Shown here: piece by piece, positions 17,843 through 27,105 of the stretch
How positions within the stretch are numbered: the stretch's first letter is position 1
Layout of the letters: each line of letters opens with the position of its first letter
Origin: Elusimicrobiota bacterium
GTDB lineage: Bacteria; Elusimicrobiota; Elusimicrobia; UBA1565; UBA9628
Reading direction: 5' to 3'
NCBI GenBank assembly: GCA_023249645.1
Contig: JAHFCF010000006.1
Coordinates: 1-56,123 of the forward strand
Length of the DNA: 56,123 nt
Notes under the pieces: model-generated
Databases searched by the model: none
What the model was told of the DNA's origin: nothing
Seen by the model: only the letters and a program-made list of their open reading frames with translations
Position numbers and translations under genes: made by a program

Positions 17843-18586
17843 GTGAGCCGCTGGCTGCTCGGCACCCACAGCGTTCTGGAGACTCTGCGCGCCCGGCCTG
17901 AGACAGCGCGCGAGCTGCTCTTGGGAGAGGATCTCCGCGGCGGCGAGGCGGACGAGATGAAGAAACTCGCGCATCAAGCCGGCGCGTCCGTGCGCGTGGT
18001 CTCGCGCAAGGAGCTCGACCGGACCTCGCGCGGAGCCCGCCATCAGGGCGTGGCGCTCAAGACCGAGATCGTCGAGGCGCCGAGCCTCGAAGGCCTGCTC
18101 TCTCGCTATCCCGAGGGTGCGCGCCGCGGGCTTGTCTTCGTCGCCTTGGACCAGATCCAGGATCCGCATAATCTCGGCGCGATTGCGCGCTCCGCGGTCA
18201 ATCTCGGCGCCCAAGCCCTCCTCTTGCCCGAGCGCCGCTCGGTCTCCGTGACGGAGGCGGCTGTTTCCTCTTCGGCCGGGGCCATCCAGAAGATCCCGGT
18301 CGTTTCCGTGGTCAATCTCGGCCAGGCCCTCTCGCGCCTCAAGAAAGCCGGTTTCTGGATCTATGGGGCCGATGCCTCGGGCCGTCCGGTCTGGGATATG
18401 GTTTTTGCAACGCCGCTGGTCCTGGTCATCGGTTCAGAGGGCAGCGGCATGAGGCCCCTGGTGCGCTCCCTGTGCGACGAGGTCGCCGCCATCCCTCAGA
18501 CCGGCGGCGTGGAGAGCTTGAACGCCTCGTGCGCGGCCAGCGTCCTTCTTTACGAGATCGCGCGGCAGAAGCGGGGCAAGCCATGA
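17843..18586 (+). CDS. rlmB: 23S rRNA (guanosine-2'-O)-methyltransferase RlmB-type, SPOUT family
   Basis: This 247-residue SpoU/TrmH enzyme has an N-terminal L30e-like substrate domain (LLGTHSVLETLRARP) and the SPOUT knot with motif 1 DPHNLGAIARSA, motif 2 VLVIGSEGSGM and motif 3 SLNASCAASVLLYE. It methylates the ribose of a 23S rRNA guanosine (G2251 in E. coli) using SAM. A cysS-rlmB order is common. The start is GTG 17843, one base after cysS. The stop overlaps the next start (ATGA). Confidence 0.93.
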   Translation: MSRWLLGTHSVLETLRARPETARELLLGEDLRGGEADEMKKLAHQAGASVRVVSRKELDRTSRGARHQGVALKTEIVEAPSLEGLLSRYPEGARRGLVFVALDQIQDPHNLGAIARSAVNLGAQALLLPERRSVSVTEAAVSSSAGAIQKIPVVSVVNLGQALSRLKKAGFWIYGADASGRPVWDMVFATPLVLVIGSEGSGMRPLVRSLCDEVAAIPQTGGVESLNASCAASVLLYEIARQKRGKP

Positions 18587-19485
18587 GCCATGATCACCGT
18601 CACCATCATCACGAGCAGGACGCGACCGCTCCTTTGCAATGGGCCCTCGGCCTGACCGCCGTCTTCTTCTTGGTCGAGCTCTTCGGCGGCTGGTGGACCG
18701 GCAGCTTGGCCTTGCTCTCGGACGCCATGCACATGGGCCTCGACCTGACGGCTCTGCTCTTCAGCCTCTTTGCGGCCAAGGTCGGCCGCCGTCCTCCGGA
18801 TGCCCAGAGGACCTTCGGCTACAAGCGCGTCGAGGTCTTGGTGGCCTTCATCAACGGAGTCACCCTGATCCTCATCTCCGGCGTGATCCTGCGCGAGGCC
18901 TACGGCCGCTGGTTCATCCCGCGCGACGTCAAAGCGCCGCAGATGCTGCTCATCGCCGTCATCGGCTTCTTGAGCAACGTCGCCGCCGGGGCGGTGCTCT
19001 TCCGCTCGAGCCGCACGAACATCAACCTGCGCGGGGCTTACCTGCACATGCTCTCCGACGCTTTAAGCTCGATCGGGGTCATCATCGCCGGCGTCCTCAT
19101 CATGGCCACAGGCTGGAACCAGGCCGATCCCCTGGTGAGCGCGCTGATCTGCTTGGGCATCATCGTGACCTCCTATTGGCTCGTTCGCGACTCGGTGCAC
19201 ATCCTCCTCGAGGGAGCGCCGACGCACCTCGAGTTGGACGAGATCCGAGCCGCTCTGAGGGCCCTGCCCGGAGTCGAGTCGGTCCATGACCTGCATCTTT
19301 GGTCCGTCACCAAGGGGACCGAGTCCATGAGCGGGCATGTGGTGGTCGAGTCGCCCGAGCACATCGCGCCGACCATGCGCGCCGGGGCCAAGATCCTCAA
19401 AGAGCGCTTCAATATCTCGCATGTGACTTTGCAGGTCGAGACCTCGGGCCATCCCGAGTGCGAAGACGGCGTTCCGCAGGGTTGA
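18583..19485 (+). CDS. Cation diffusion facilitator (zinc/cobalt/cadmium efflux)
   Basis: This 300-residue membrane protein has a histidine-rich N-terminus (MSHDHRHHHHEQD) and six predicted helices. The CDF motif reads LALLSDAMHMGLDLTALL in TM2, with the metal-site pair HxxxD. A second metal site lies in YLHMLSDALSSIGV. The C-terminal cytosolic domain (THLELDEIRAALRALPGVES, VHDLHLWSVTKG) is typical of CzcD/ZitB. It exports divalent metal in exchange for protons. It overlaps rlmB by four bases. Confidence 0.95.
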   Translation: MSHDHRHHHHEQDATAPLQWALGLTAVFFLVELFGGWWTGSLALLSDAMHMGLDLTALLFSLFAAKVGRRPPDAQRTFGYKRVEVLVAFINGVTLILISGVILREAYGRWFIPRDVKAPQMLLIAVIGFLSNVAAGAVLFRSSRTNINLRGAYLHMLSDALSSIGVIIAGVLIMATGWNQADPLVSALICLGIIVTSYWLVRDSVHILLEGAPTHLELDEIRAALRALPGVESVHDLHLWSVTKGTESMSGHVVVESPEHIAPTMRAGAKILKERFNISHVTLQVETSGHPECEDGVPQG

Positions 19486-19486
19486 G

Positions 19487-20122
19487 ATGTCCTCTCAGCG
19501 GCAGGCCCTTCTTCTTCTCAACGGCGTCCTCTCCGAGCCGGCGCTCGTGCGCCGTTTGGCCAGAACCTGCCTGCTGGTCTGCGCTGACGGCGGCGCTCGG
19601 CACGCCCGGGCCTTGGGCCTCGTCCCGGACGTAGTGGCGGGGGACATGGATTCCTTGCCCAGATCCCTGCCGCGCTCCTGGGGCCGGACGAATTTTGTTT
19701 GTGATTTTGACGAGAACTCCTCGGATTTTGAGAAGGCTCTTTGCTTTTTGGCGAAGGCCGGCTCTCAGCGGGTCTATGTCGCGGGGCTCTTCGGCGGGCG
19801 CCTGGATCACTGCCTGGTCAATCTGGCCTTGGCTCGAAGGTTCGGCCGTGCCCTGCGCCTCGTCCTCGTGGACCGGGGCATGGCCATGCTTTTGGGACCG
19901 GGCCGCCATCGCCTGTCCTTGAAGCGCGGCCAGCTGTTCTCAGTCCTGGCCGAGGCGGATGCGGCGAACGTCTCGATCTCGGGCAGCCGCTATGCTTTGA
20001 AACGGCAAAAGCTTTTGCCCGGCGGCCGGGGTTTGAGCAACAAGGCCCTGGGTCCGGTGACGCTCACGGTGCATTCGGGGCTGGTCTGGGCTATGGCGCC
20101 GAAAGAATTTAAATTCTCATGA
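19487..20122 (+). CDS. thiN: Thiamine pyrophosphokinase
   Basis: This 211-residue protein transfers pyrophosphate from ATP to thiamine. Conserved segments are CADGGARHAR, VVAGDMDSL, ENSSDFEKAL (the SDxxKAL signature) and GLFGGRLDHCLVNL, followed by the C-terminal GRGLSNKAL. Length is normal. It starts just one base after the CDF gene and overlaps pgm by four bases. Confidence 0.93.
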   Translation: MSSQRQALLLLNGVLSEPALVRRLARTCLLVCADGGARHARALGLVPDVVAGDMDSLPRSLPRSWGRTNFVCDFDENSSDFEKALCFLAKAGSQRVYVAGLFGGRLDHCLVNLALARRFGRALRLVLVDRGMAMLLGPGRHRLSLKRGQLFSVLAEADAANVSISGSRYALKRQKLLPGGRGLSNKALGPVTLTVHSGLVWAMAPKEFKFS

Positions 20123-21672
20123 CCCATCCGCAGGCCGGGACTTTAAGCAGCGAACTCATCGACGTGCAGCGCTGCGCCCGAGAGTTCGATTCGCCCAGCG
20201 CGCCCCTGGCCCGAGTGAAGTTCGGGACCTCCGGTCATCGCGGAAAACTCGGCAGCGGGTTCTCGCGCAGGCATGCCGAGGCTATTGCCCAGGCCGTGGC
20301 CCGGCTCCATAAAGAAAAGACGATCACGGGTCCCATCCTGGTGGGCGGCGACACGCGCCTGATGAGCCGCCAGACGGCCGAGATCTGCGCCGAGGTCTTG
20401 GCGGCCAATGGCTTTAAGGTCCTTCTGGCCTCCATGCCTCTTCCCACGCCGGTCTTCTCCTTCGAGATCATCTCCGGCCGCGCTGCCGCCTCCTTGAACG
20501 GCACCGCTTCCCACAATCCTCCGCAGGACATGGGCCTGAAGTACAATCCGCCCAGCGGAGGACCGGCGGGCGTGGAATACACGGCGCTCATCGAGAAATA
20601 CGCCAATGAATGTCTCGACAGCCCGGAACTTGTGCGCCGCATGCCGCTGGCTGAAGCGAAGTCCCAAGGCTTGGTGGTCCTCCCTGATCTCGTCGGACCG
20701 TATCTCAAGGCCCTTGCGGGCTTGGTGGACCTGGAGGCGATCAGGACGAGCGGCCTGCGCATCGGCATCCATCCCTTGGGCGGCACTTCCATTCCTTATT
20801 ATCAGGCCCTGCGCGAGGGTTTCGGCCTTGAGAATCTCGAGCTCGTGGATGCGCGCGTGGATCCCACCTTCCGATTCATCCCGCTCGACCATGACGGACA
20901 GATCCGCATGGACCCCTCGTCTCCTTATCCCATGAAGCCGCTCCTTGATCTGGTTGAGGCCGGCCGGTTCGATTTCGTCGGCGCTTCGGATCCGGACGCG
21001 GACCGATTCGGCGTGGCGACGAGATCCGCCGGGCTTCTGACCCCCAACCAGGCGCTCTGCGTTTTGACGGAGTATCTTTTAGGGAATCGTCCTTCCTGGC
21101 CTTCGCAGCTCACCGTGGGGCGTACCATAGGCACCACGCATCTTTTGGACCGCATCGCCCAGGCTCATGGCCGCGGCGTGGACGAGGTCAACGTGGGTTT
21201 CAAGTGGTACGTGGACGGGATCCGCAAGGACAAGTACCTCTTGGCCGGCGAGGAGAGCGCCGGGCTCTCGGTCTATCGGTGGACCGCGGAAAAGGACGGG
21301 ATCCTGGCGGTCCTGCTCTTGGCCGAGGCCATGGCGCGCACGAAAAAGGATCTCGGCGTTTTGTATCGGGAGCTGACGGCCCGGTTCGGCGACCCGGCCT
21401 ATCGGCGCGTGGACGCCGGCATCGACGAAGCGCAGCGCGCCAAGATCAAGTCCATGAACGCCGCCTCCTTTTCGGGTTTGAAGGAATTGGCCGGTCAGAA
21501 GGTCGTGCGCGTGCGCGACACGGACGGGGTCAAGATCTATCTGGAGGATTCCTGGCTCCTGGCCCGGCTCTCCGGCACGGAGCCCATCGCCAAGCTTTAC
21601 GCGGAAAGTTTTCTTGGGCCCGAGCATCTCAAGCGCCTGCTCAAAGAGGGCGCGGAGCTGTTCGGCATCTAG
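20119..21672 (+). CDS. pgm: Phosphoglucomutase (alpha-D-glucose phosphate specific type)
   Basis: This 517-residue protein of the alpha-D-phosphohexomutase family interconverts glucose 1- and 6-phosphate. The phosphoserine loop is TASHNPPQ, the metal loop ASDPDADRFG, the sugar loop LLAGEESAGLS, and the C-terminal phosphate-binding loop RLSGTEPIAKLY. VKFGTSGHRGK near the start is typical. It ends the long rpsF-pgm run. Its product links to the alpha-glucan-degrading amylases encoded later in the window, since glucose 1-phosphate is an intermediate of glycogen and maltodextrin turnover. Confidence 0.93.
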   Translation: MTHPQAGTLSSELIDVQRCAREFDSPSAPLARVKFGTSGHRGKLGSGFSRRHAEAIAQAVARLHKEKTITGPILVGGDTRLMSRQTAEICAEVLAANGFKVLLASMPLPTPVFSFEIISGRAAASLNGTASHNPPQDMGLKYNPPSGGPAGVEYTALIEKYANECLDSPELVRRMPLAEAKSQGLVVLPDLVGPYLKALAGLVDLEAIRTSGLRIGIHPLGGTSIPYYQALREGFGLENLELVDARVDPTFRFIPLDHDGQIRMDPSSPYPMKPLLDLVEAGRFDFVGASDPDADRFGVATRSAGLLTPNQALCVLTEYLLGNRPSWPSQLTVGRTIGTTHLLDRIAQAHGRGVDEVNVGFKWYVDGIRKDKYLLAGEESAGLSVYRWTAEKDGILAVLLLAEAMARTKKDLGVLYRELTARFGDPAYRRVDAGIDEAQRAKIKSMNAASFSGLKELAGQKVVRVRDTDGVKIYLEDSWLLARLSGTEPIAKLYAESFLGPEHLKRLLKEGAELFGI

Positions 21673-21705
21673 GCCCTCCCTGGGGCCAAAGGTCCTAGAA
21701 AGTCC

Positions 21706-21771
21706 TAGGTCTTTTGCCGCTATTTTTCTGCCCTAAAGACTCATAGGGGGATGAGGCTGGTGAGATAGAAT
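21706..21771 (+). promoter_or_regulatory. Shared secretion-regulon promoter, copy A (before metallopeptidase gene)
   Basis: TAGGTC (21706-21711), 26 bases, GACTCA (21738-21743), 22 bases, TAGAAT (21766-21771). CTGCCC lies at 21728-21733. The ATG at 21781 is only 9 bases after the -10-like hexamer. The same arrangement precedes four other exported-protein units in this window. Confidence 0.55.
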
Positions 21772-21780
21772 GTTCCCACC

Positions 21781-24700
21781 ATGAAACACTGCAACCGATT
21801 CTTGGCCGTTCTTCTATCCTTGATCCTAGTCGGGGCATCCCTGCCTGCTTCTGTTTTTGCGGGTCCCTCGATGGAGCCCGCCAAGCCGCACTTGGTCCAG
21901 CCCGGCATGGTTCCCGGGCAGGTCCATGCGAATATTTTCGGCAATACTCCGCAGACCGTGCTGCCTGAACTGCCGCCATCGGCAGTGATGGCTTCCGATG
22001 CGCCGTCAATTTTTCAGGCAGCGCCTGCGCCTGTTGTTCAGTCAAAGGTTGCCACTGCCCCGAGCGGGATCGGGGCGGGTGTCAAGGTTAAGGACCAGGC
22101 CCCATCTCCGATCCAGGCGCCGGTGGTACGGGCCAGGGGCTTCTTCGGCCGACTGGCTGCCGTGGCTCAGCGCGTCATGAAGGTGAACTGGGACGGCCTC
22201 AATTCCATGGCCTCGCTGGGATTTGCTCCCATTTTCGCGCCGCAGGGCGGTTCCGTTCTGGGTGTGCGCGGCGGAGACTTGAAATTGCCCGATGGCCTCC
22301 AGGATCTGGGCGCGCCGCCCTCGCGCCCGCACCCGAAAGAGGCCGGCGGCTCGCTGATCCAGAGTTTCAAAACCCTGTTCATCCCCGGCTTTAAAAGCGC
22401 CATCAATGCCTTTGATTCGGAGCATATCTCTCTTCTCCAGCAAGTCGATGTGAGTGACAAAGCCAACCTTACGGAGAATGTCACGCAAAGCTTGCTCAAA
22501 CTGGTGGACTCGGATCCCACAACCTACCAGGTGCCAAGCTCTCAGCTGCGCGTGGCGCATGTGACTTACAAGAAGGGTGAGAGCATCCCGCTTGCGGATG
22601 GACGGGTTTTCAACCAGGGCGAGACGGTCTATGCTGTTTTTCAACAGACGAAAGACGGACTGGACATCGAAGGCGCAGTCCTGAGATTTACCCTAAAGGT
22701 CGTTAGGGGCAAGCTCGAGATCGTCACTGTCGAAAATCTGCCCTATCCCAACGTCGATGTAGATGCAAAAGATGTGAATTTCACCGACGAAGCACTCCGG
22801 GAAAAGGCCCTCAATCTTCGCAAGGCTTATGCTGATAAGAATAATCGAACACTGAAGACTGGCCTTGCCCAAAAGAAGATCCTGTACCTCAAGGGTGCTT
22901 GGCATGCGGTCAACGTCCATCTCATTATGGGAGGGGAGATTCCGTTTTATGTTGCCATGGACCGGGCCAGCGGAGAAGCCTTCGATTGGGACGCGAGAGT
23001 TAAAATATATAGCGGCACGGTGAAGGGCAATGTCGTTGCGGACGGGCCGATGCGCCCGGGCGCCAAGCTTGAACCGCTCCTTTTTCCATTCTTGGAGGTC
23101 AAGGTTAACGGCGAGAAGGTGATCACTGACAAGGATGGGAGCTTCACAAATGTCAGGCTGAATCTGAGCGAGGAGATCGAAGTAGATGCGACTCTCATCG
23201 GCCCCTATGTCCGCGTGTTGAACGACGCAGGCGAGCCGGCGTCCTTTCGCGTCAAGGTCAGGCCGAAAGGGGACGATCAGTATGAGGTAATCTTCAATCC
23301 GGATGCGAGCCTGAACGATGAGAAGACCCTCGCTCAGGTCATGGCCTTTTGTCACAGAAGCATCTTCAATCGCTATCTGGCAAAAGTCGGGTTGAACATT
23401 AAGGCACTGGACGTGCAGGTGCAACTCCACGTCAATGTGAATGACGAGTGCAATGCCTATTATGTCCCAGGCAACGCCAAAGAGCCGGCCATCTACATGT
23501 TCCAGTCCAGCCCCGGGTGCGTCAGTAGCGCCTACAACGACGTCAACTACCATGAAAGCGGCCATAATGTGGACGACTTCATCGCTCCGGGCATCATCAA
23601 CGGTTCTCTTTCGGAGGCTTACGGAGATACCTTCACCATGTTCATTACCGGACAGCCTATCGTGGGCAGGGGCTTCATGAAGAATCCTGGTCCGGACGGC
23701 AAGGACTATATCCGTAGCGGTGAAAACACGCATCCCTACTCGGGAGAGAACGAAGAGGTCCATGAGGGCGGCCAGGTCTACATGGGCGTTCTCTGGAAGT
23801 TTTATCTGAAGCTGGAGAAGAGGTTAGGAAAAGAGGTCGCTCAGACTTTGATTGAGGCGGCTGCCTTCCCGGCCATGTTGGCCAAGTCGGGCACCACTCC
23901 GGGACAGCTTACCCAGGTGCTTTTGAACCTCATGGACAAAGATGGCAATATCTCTCTCGAAAATCTTGCCGATTTCCGCGCCTCCGCTGAAGTCCATGGC
24001 ATCGCCATCTCCGATAAGCCCACGAAGGGGGGCGGCAGGAGCACGGAGCCTCCTCCCTTGCCTCCGGACCTCGGGCCGTTGGCTTTCGTTGGCAAGGTGA
24101 CAGCATGGGTCATGGGGGCCGCGGTTGCTCCAATCATCCGCACCCAGGCGCAGCCGGTCGACATCGTCGGCATGTGGCCGCATGTGAAGGGAGATCTGAA
24201 ATTCACGGCCGGCCTGCTCTATCGCAGCGGGATCAGTCGCGAGCTGAAGGCGCTTCTGGCCCAACAGCAGGCGCAGGGCGCCATCGCCTATGATCTGACC
24301 GAGGACAGGGGCTTATGGAATTCGGACTTCGATTTGAATGTCAGGGGACCCGAGCAGAATGTCCAGACGGTCCTGAAAGCTGTGCGGGATTGGCTGGTCG
24401 CTGCGGGTGCGAAGAAGGCAGGGGAAGCTGCTGTGAAGCCTCTGGCCCAGCCCGACCCGACCCCGAAACCGCAGCTCGCCTCAGAGGTTTCGGCGGTTGT
24501 GTTACCATCGGCCAAGCGTGCGGAGGGAGAGACGCAGCCCGTGACGGTCAATTTCGATGCCATGACGCAGGCCAAGGCTTTTAAGGACCATTACGACCAT
24601 ATGCGCGCGGATATCGGAGATGGCCGAACGGCCTGGATCCGATATGACGTCCATGCCGGGCGCTTCATGATCAATGTTGCGGCAATGTCGGCCACGGGCC

Positions 24701-25020
24701 AGCAGTTCGGGACGGTCAAGTGGTTCAATGACAGCAAGGGCTTCGGGTTCATCACGACGGCAGACGGCCAAGATGTGTTCGTCCACCATGCCGTCATCGA
24801 GGGGAAAGGCTATCATACTCTTCTTGAGAATGGGGTGGTGTCCCTGGAGGTGCGGGAGACCGATAAGGGCTTGAGCGCCGCTCACGTCTGGCGTCTTTAT
24901 GATTCGCAATTCTACCGACCGATGACCGACAGCGAACGCAAAAGCCTGAGAGCGGCGTTGCAGAGCCGCGTGGAGACCTCGCCGGAATTCCAGCCCATGC
25001 TTGATTATCTGGGCCGCTGA
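21781..25020 (+). CDS. Secreted gluzincin metallopeptidase (M36/M4-like) with C-terminal cold-shock domain
   Basis: This 1079-residue protein has a clear signal peptide (about 1-27) and a Pro/Ala-rich stretch. An FTP-like propeptide region follows (DIEGAVLRFTLKVVRGKLE around 295-320). The peptidase core has HESGH at 591-595 and SLSEAYGDTF with E612 as the likely third zinc ligand. Downstream VHEGGQVYMGVLWKFYLKLE is strongly like fungalysin. Very unusually, residues 976-1042 form a full CspA-like cold-shock domain (GTVKWFNDSKGFGFIT, DVFVHHAVIEGKG), with both RNA-binding motifs KGFGFI and VFVHH. It ends 20 bases inside mtgA. Peptidase activity is predicted from motifs; why an exported protein carries this domain is unknown. 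Confidence 0.85.
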   Translation: MKHCNRFLAVLLSLILVGASLPASVFAGPSMEPAKPHLVQPGMVPGQVHANIFGNTPQTVLPELPPSAVMASDAPSIFQAAPAPVVQSKVATAPSGIGAGVKVKDQAPSPIQAPVVRARGFFGRLAAVAQRVMKVNWDGLNSMASLGFAPIFAPQGGSVLGVRGGDLKLPDGLQDLGAPPSRPHPKEAGGSLIQSFKTLFIPGFKSAINAFDSEHISLLQQVDVSDKANLTENVTQSLLKLVDSDPTTYQVPSSQLRVAHVTYKKGESIPLADGRVFNQGETVYAVFQQTKDGLDIEGAVLRFTLKVVRGKLEIVTVENLPYPNVDVDAKDVNFTDEALREKALNLRKAYADKNNRTLKTGLAQKKILYLKGAWHAVNVHLIMGGEIPFYVAMDRASGEAFDWDARVKIYSGTVKGNVVADGPMRPGAKLEPLLFPFLEVKVNGEKVITDKDGSFTNVRLNLSEEIEVDATLIGPYVRVLNDAGEPASFRVKVRPKGDDQYEVIFNPDASLNDEKTLAQVMAFCHRSIFNRYLAKVGLNIKALDVQVQLHVNVNDECNAYYVPGNAKEPAIYMFQSSPGCVSSAYNDVNYHESGHNVDDFIAPGIINGSLSEAYGDTFTMFITGQPIVGRGFMKNPGPDGKDYIRSGENTHPYSGENEEVHEGGQVYMGVLWKFYLKLEKRLGKEVAQTLIEAAAFPAMLAKSGTTPGQLTQVLLNLMDKDGNISLENLADFRASAEVHGIAISDKPTKGGGRSTEPPPLPPDLGPLAFVGKVTAWVMGAAVAPIIRTQAQPVDIVGMWPHVKGDLKFTAGLLYRSGISRELKALLAQQQAQGAIAYDLTEDRGLWNSDFDLNVRGPEQNVQTVLKAVRDWLVAAGAKKAGEAAVKPLAQPDPTPKPQLASEVSAVVLPSAKRAEGETQPVTVNFDAMTQAKAFKDHYDHMRADIGDGRTAWIRYDVHAGRFMINVAAMSATGQQFGTVKWFNDSKGFGFITTADGQDVFVHHAVIEGKGYHTLLENGVVSLEVRETDKGLSAAHVWRLYDSQFYRPMTDSERKSLRAALQSRVETSPEFQPMLDYLGR

Positions 25021-25795
25021 TGGTTTCGGCTCATTGAGACTCAGCCTCGTTCTGGCTCTTGTCCTGGGCAGCTCAGCCCTCTATGTCCTCTGGCTTCCAG
25101 ACGTCGCGCCCTTCAAACGGCATAACCCCCAGACCACAGCCTATATCGAACTGCGTCGGGCCAAAACCCCGCCGCGCCTCATCTGGGTTGCGTGGGACCA
25201 GATCTCCGAGAATCTCAAGAACGGCGTGCTCATCGCCGAGGACGACACCTTCTATCAGCACCAGGGCATCGACTGGGAGAGCATGAAGGCCGCGTTGGCC
25301 AAGGATTGGGAACTCAAGCGCTTCGCCTATGGCGCCAGCACCATCACCCAGCAGCTGGCGCGCAACCTCTACCTTTCGCCATCTAAGAACCCGCTGCGCA
25401 AGATCAAGGAGATCCTCATAGCCCGTCGTCTGGAAAAGGTCCTGGGCAAGCGGCGCATCTTCGAGCTTTATCTCAATGTCGTGGAATGGGGCAAGGGCAT
25501 CTACGGCGCCGAAGCCGCGGCGCAGGTCTATTTCAACAAGTCGGCCGCTGATCTCACGGCCGAGGAGGCCGCGGCCATGGCGGCGGTTCTACCCAATCCG
25601 CACCGCTGGAACCCCGCGGTACGGGGACCCTACGTCGAGCGCAACAGCCGCCGGATCATGGACCGCATGCGGGCGTCGGGATTCTTGCCTGACGAGGCGC
25701 CGATCCTGCAGATCGTGCCCAGCGAGACGCCAGTCTTGCAGATCGTGCCAGCTGCCAATCCGCCAGCTGACGCTACAGCCCAGCCCAAGACTTGA
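25001..25795 (+). CDS. mtgA: Monofunctional biosynthetic peptidoglycan transglycosylase (GT51)
   Basis: This protein polymerises lipid II into glycan strands. An N-terminal transmembrane helix (LRLSLVLALVLGSSALYVLW) precedes the GT51 domain. The catalytic glutamate lies in LIAEDDTFYQHQGIDW, followed by GASTITQQLARNLYLS, KIKEILIARRLEK and ELYLNVVEWG. The C-terminus carries a duplicated peptide, ILQIVPSETPVLQIVPA. The start is uncertain: TTG 25001 overlaps the previous gene by 20 bases, and TTG 25034 would also fit the membrane helix. The 3' end overlaps convergent wecB by 23 bases. Confidence 0.92.
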   Translation: MIIWAADGFGSLRLSLVLALVLGSSALYVLWLPDVAPFKRHNPQTTAYIELRRAKTPPRLIWVAWDQISENLKNGVLIAEDDTFYQHQGIDWESMKAALAKDWELKRFAYGASTITQQLARNLYLSPSKNPLRKIKEILIARRLEKVLGKRRIFELYLNVVEWGKGIYGAEAAAQVYFNKSAADLTAEEAAAMAAVLPNPHRWNPAVRGPYVERNSRRIMDRMRASGFLPDEAPILQIVPSETPVLQIVPAANPPADATAQPKT

Positions 25796-26870
25796 TCGCC
25801 GCGACGATCCGCTGCGCGGCCCGACCATCACCGAACGGATTGCATTTTGGAAGTTTTAGTTTTATGGAGAGAGCCCTCTCCAGATTTTTTCCGGAAATCC
25901 CAGCCAGATAATTTCCCCGGTCCAGAGCCTCGGGCCTTTCGGTTTTCTCGCGCATGACCACAACCGGCTTGCCGAGGGTCGGCGCTTCCTCCTGGATCCC
26001 GCCCGAGTCAGTCACGATGAGATCGCAGCGCTTCATGAGACGCACAAAGTCCAGGTAATCCAGGGGAGGAGCCAGCAAAATCCGCGGATGGTGCAGCAGG
26101 CGTTGGGCTGTTTTTGAAACTTGCGGCGTGGGATGGACAGGGAAGATCCATCGCCAATGAGGATTTTTCTCGACGGTCTTCAGGAGGCCGCGCAGGAGTC
26201 CTTTCAGAGGTTTGCCGAAGATCTCCCGGCGATGCAAGGTGACGATCGCGATGGGTCCGGGCTTCTTGGCCCATGAAGCCACGGTGCGGCAAGTCCACGG
26301 TCTCGGGCGTTTCAGCACCCACAAAAGCGAGTCCACGGCCGTGTTGCCGGTGACGAAGATCTTCCGCGGATCGATCCCTTCTTCTATAAGGTTCTTCCGG
26401 GCTAGGGGGGTGGGCGCGAAAAGAAGCGAGCTTAAACGGTCGGTGAAAATCCGGTTGGCCTCCTCCGGGTAGGGGCGTTTGAGATCTCCGGTCCGCAAAC
26501 CAGACTCCACATGGGCGATGGGGATTCCTTCGTGAAAGGCTGCCAGGGCCGCTGCCCAGACCGTGGTCGTGTCGCCTTGGATGAGGAGGATGTCTGGTTT
26601 TTCTTTTCGAAGGACGCCTTGGAGAGCCGCGAGCGTCCGAGAGAGGATCTCGCTCGGACACTGATCCGGCCTCATGAGGTCGAGGTCCAGATGAGGTTTA
26701 AGGCCGAAGACTCGCAGCGTCTGGTCGAGCAGCTGCCTGTGCTGGGCCGTAGCGCACAGGCGCAATCGGAATTTTTTGTCCTTTTTTACAAGGCGAAGCA
26801 CGGGCGCGAGCTTGATGACTTCCGGCCGCGTACCCAGGACGGCGAGGATATTGACCGGCCTCCGTCTCAT
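25773..26870 (-). CDS. wecB: UDP-N-acetylglucosamine 2-epimerase, non-hydrolysing
   Basis: This 365-residue enzyme interconverts UDP-GlcNAc and UDP-ManNAc for surface polysaccharides. ILAVLGTRPEVIKLAPVL is the N-terminal signature, then LIQGDTTTVWAAALAAF, HVESGLRTGDLKRPYPEE with ANRIFTD, VTGNTAVDSL and the late VTDSGGIQEEAPTLGKPVVV. All are conserved in WecB/MnaA. The start lies one base after the stop of hicA, so it is probably read from the hicBA promoter, which is odd for an envelope enzyme. It overlaps mtgA at its 3' end. Confidence 0.95.
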   Translation of the reverse strand: MRRRPVNILAVLGTRPEVIKLAPVLRLVKKDKKFRLRLCATAQHRQLLDQTLRVFGLKPHLDLDLMRPDQCPSEILSRTLAALQGVLRKEKPDILLIQGDTTTVWAAALAAFHEGIPIAHVESGLRTGDLKRPYPEEANRIFTDRLSSLLFAPTPLARKNLIEEGIDPRKIFVTGNTAVDSLLWVLKRPRPWTCRTVASWAKKPGPIAIVTLHRREIFGKPLKGLLRGLLKTVEKNPHWRWIFPVHPTPQVSKTAQRLLHHPRILLAPPLDYLDFVRLMKRCDLIVTDSGGIQEEAPTLGKPVVVMREKTERPEALDRGNYLAGISGKNLERALSIKLKLPKCNPFGDGRAAQRIVAAIKSWAGL

Positions 26871-26871
26871 T

Positions 26872-27102
26872 TCAAGAGCGGGTCAAGGAGACAAAATCCT
26901 CCACGCTCATTCCAGCCTTGCGGATGATGGCCCGAAGGGTTCCCTTGGCCAGTTCGTGGTGATTGGGGATGACCAAGGTCACGGTGGAGTTTTTGACATG
27001 TTTTTGCATGAGGATATGGCTTCCAGCCTGCCGCACCCAGGCAAAGCCCGCTTTGTTGAATGCCCGGATGGCTTGCCTGGCGGAGATGGCCGGCAGGGAC
27101 AT
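26872..27102 (-). CDS. hicA: HicA-type mRNA interferase toxin
   Basis: This 76-residue protein has the dsRBD-like HicA fold. SARQAIRAFNKAGFAWVRQA leads to GSHILMQK, with the catalytic histidine in GSH, then TLVIPNHHELAKGTLRAIIR followed by KAGMSVEDF. HicA toxins cleave mRNA independent of the ribosome. It follows hicB by three bases. Order hicB-hicA is the less common arrangement but well known. Confidence 0.93.
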   Translation of the reverse strand: MSLPAISARQAIRAFNKAGFAWVRQAGSHILMQKHVKNSTVTLVIPNHHELAKGTLRAIIRKAGMSVEDFVSLTRS

Positions 27103-27105
27103 CCG

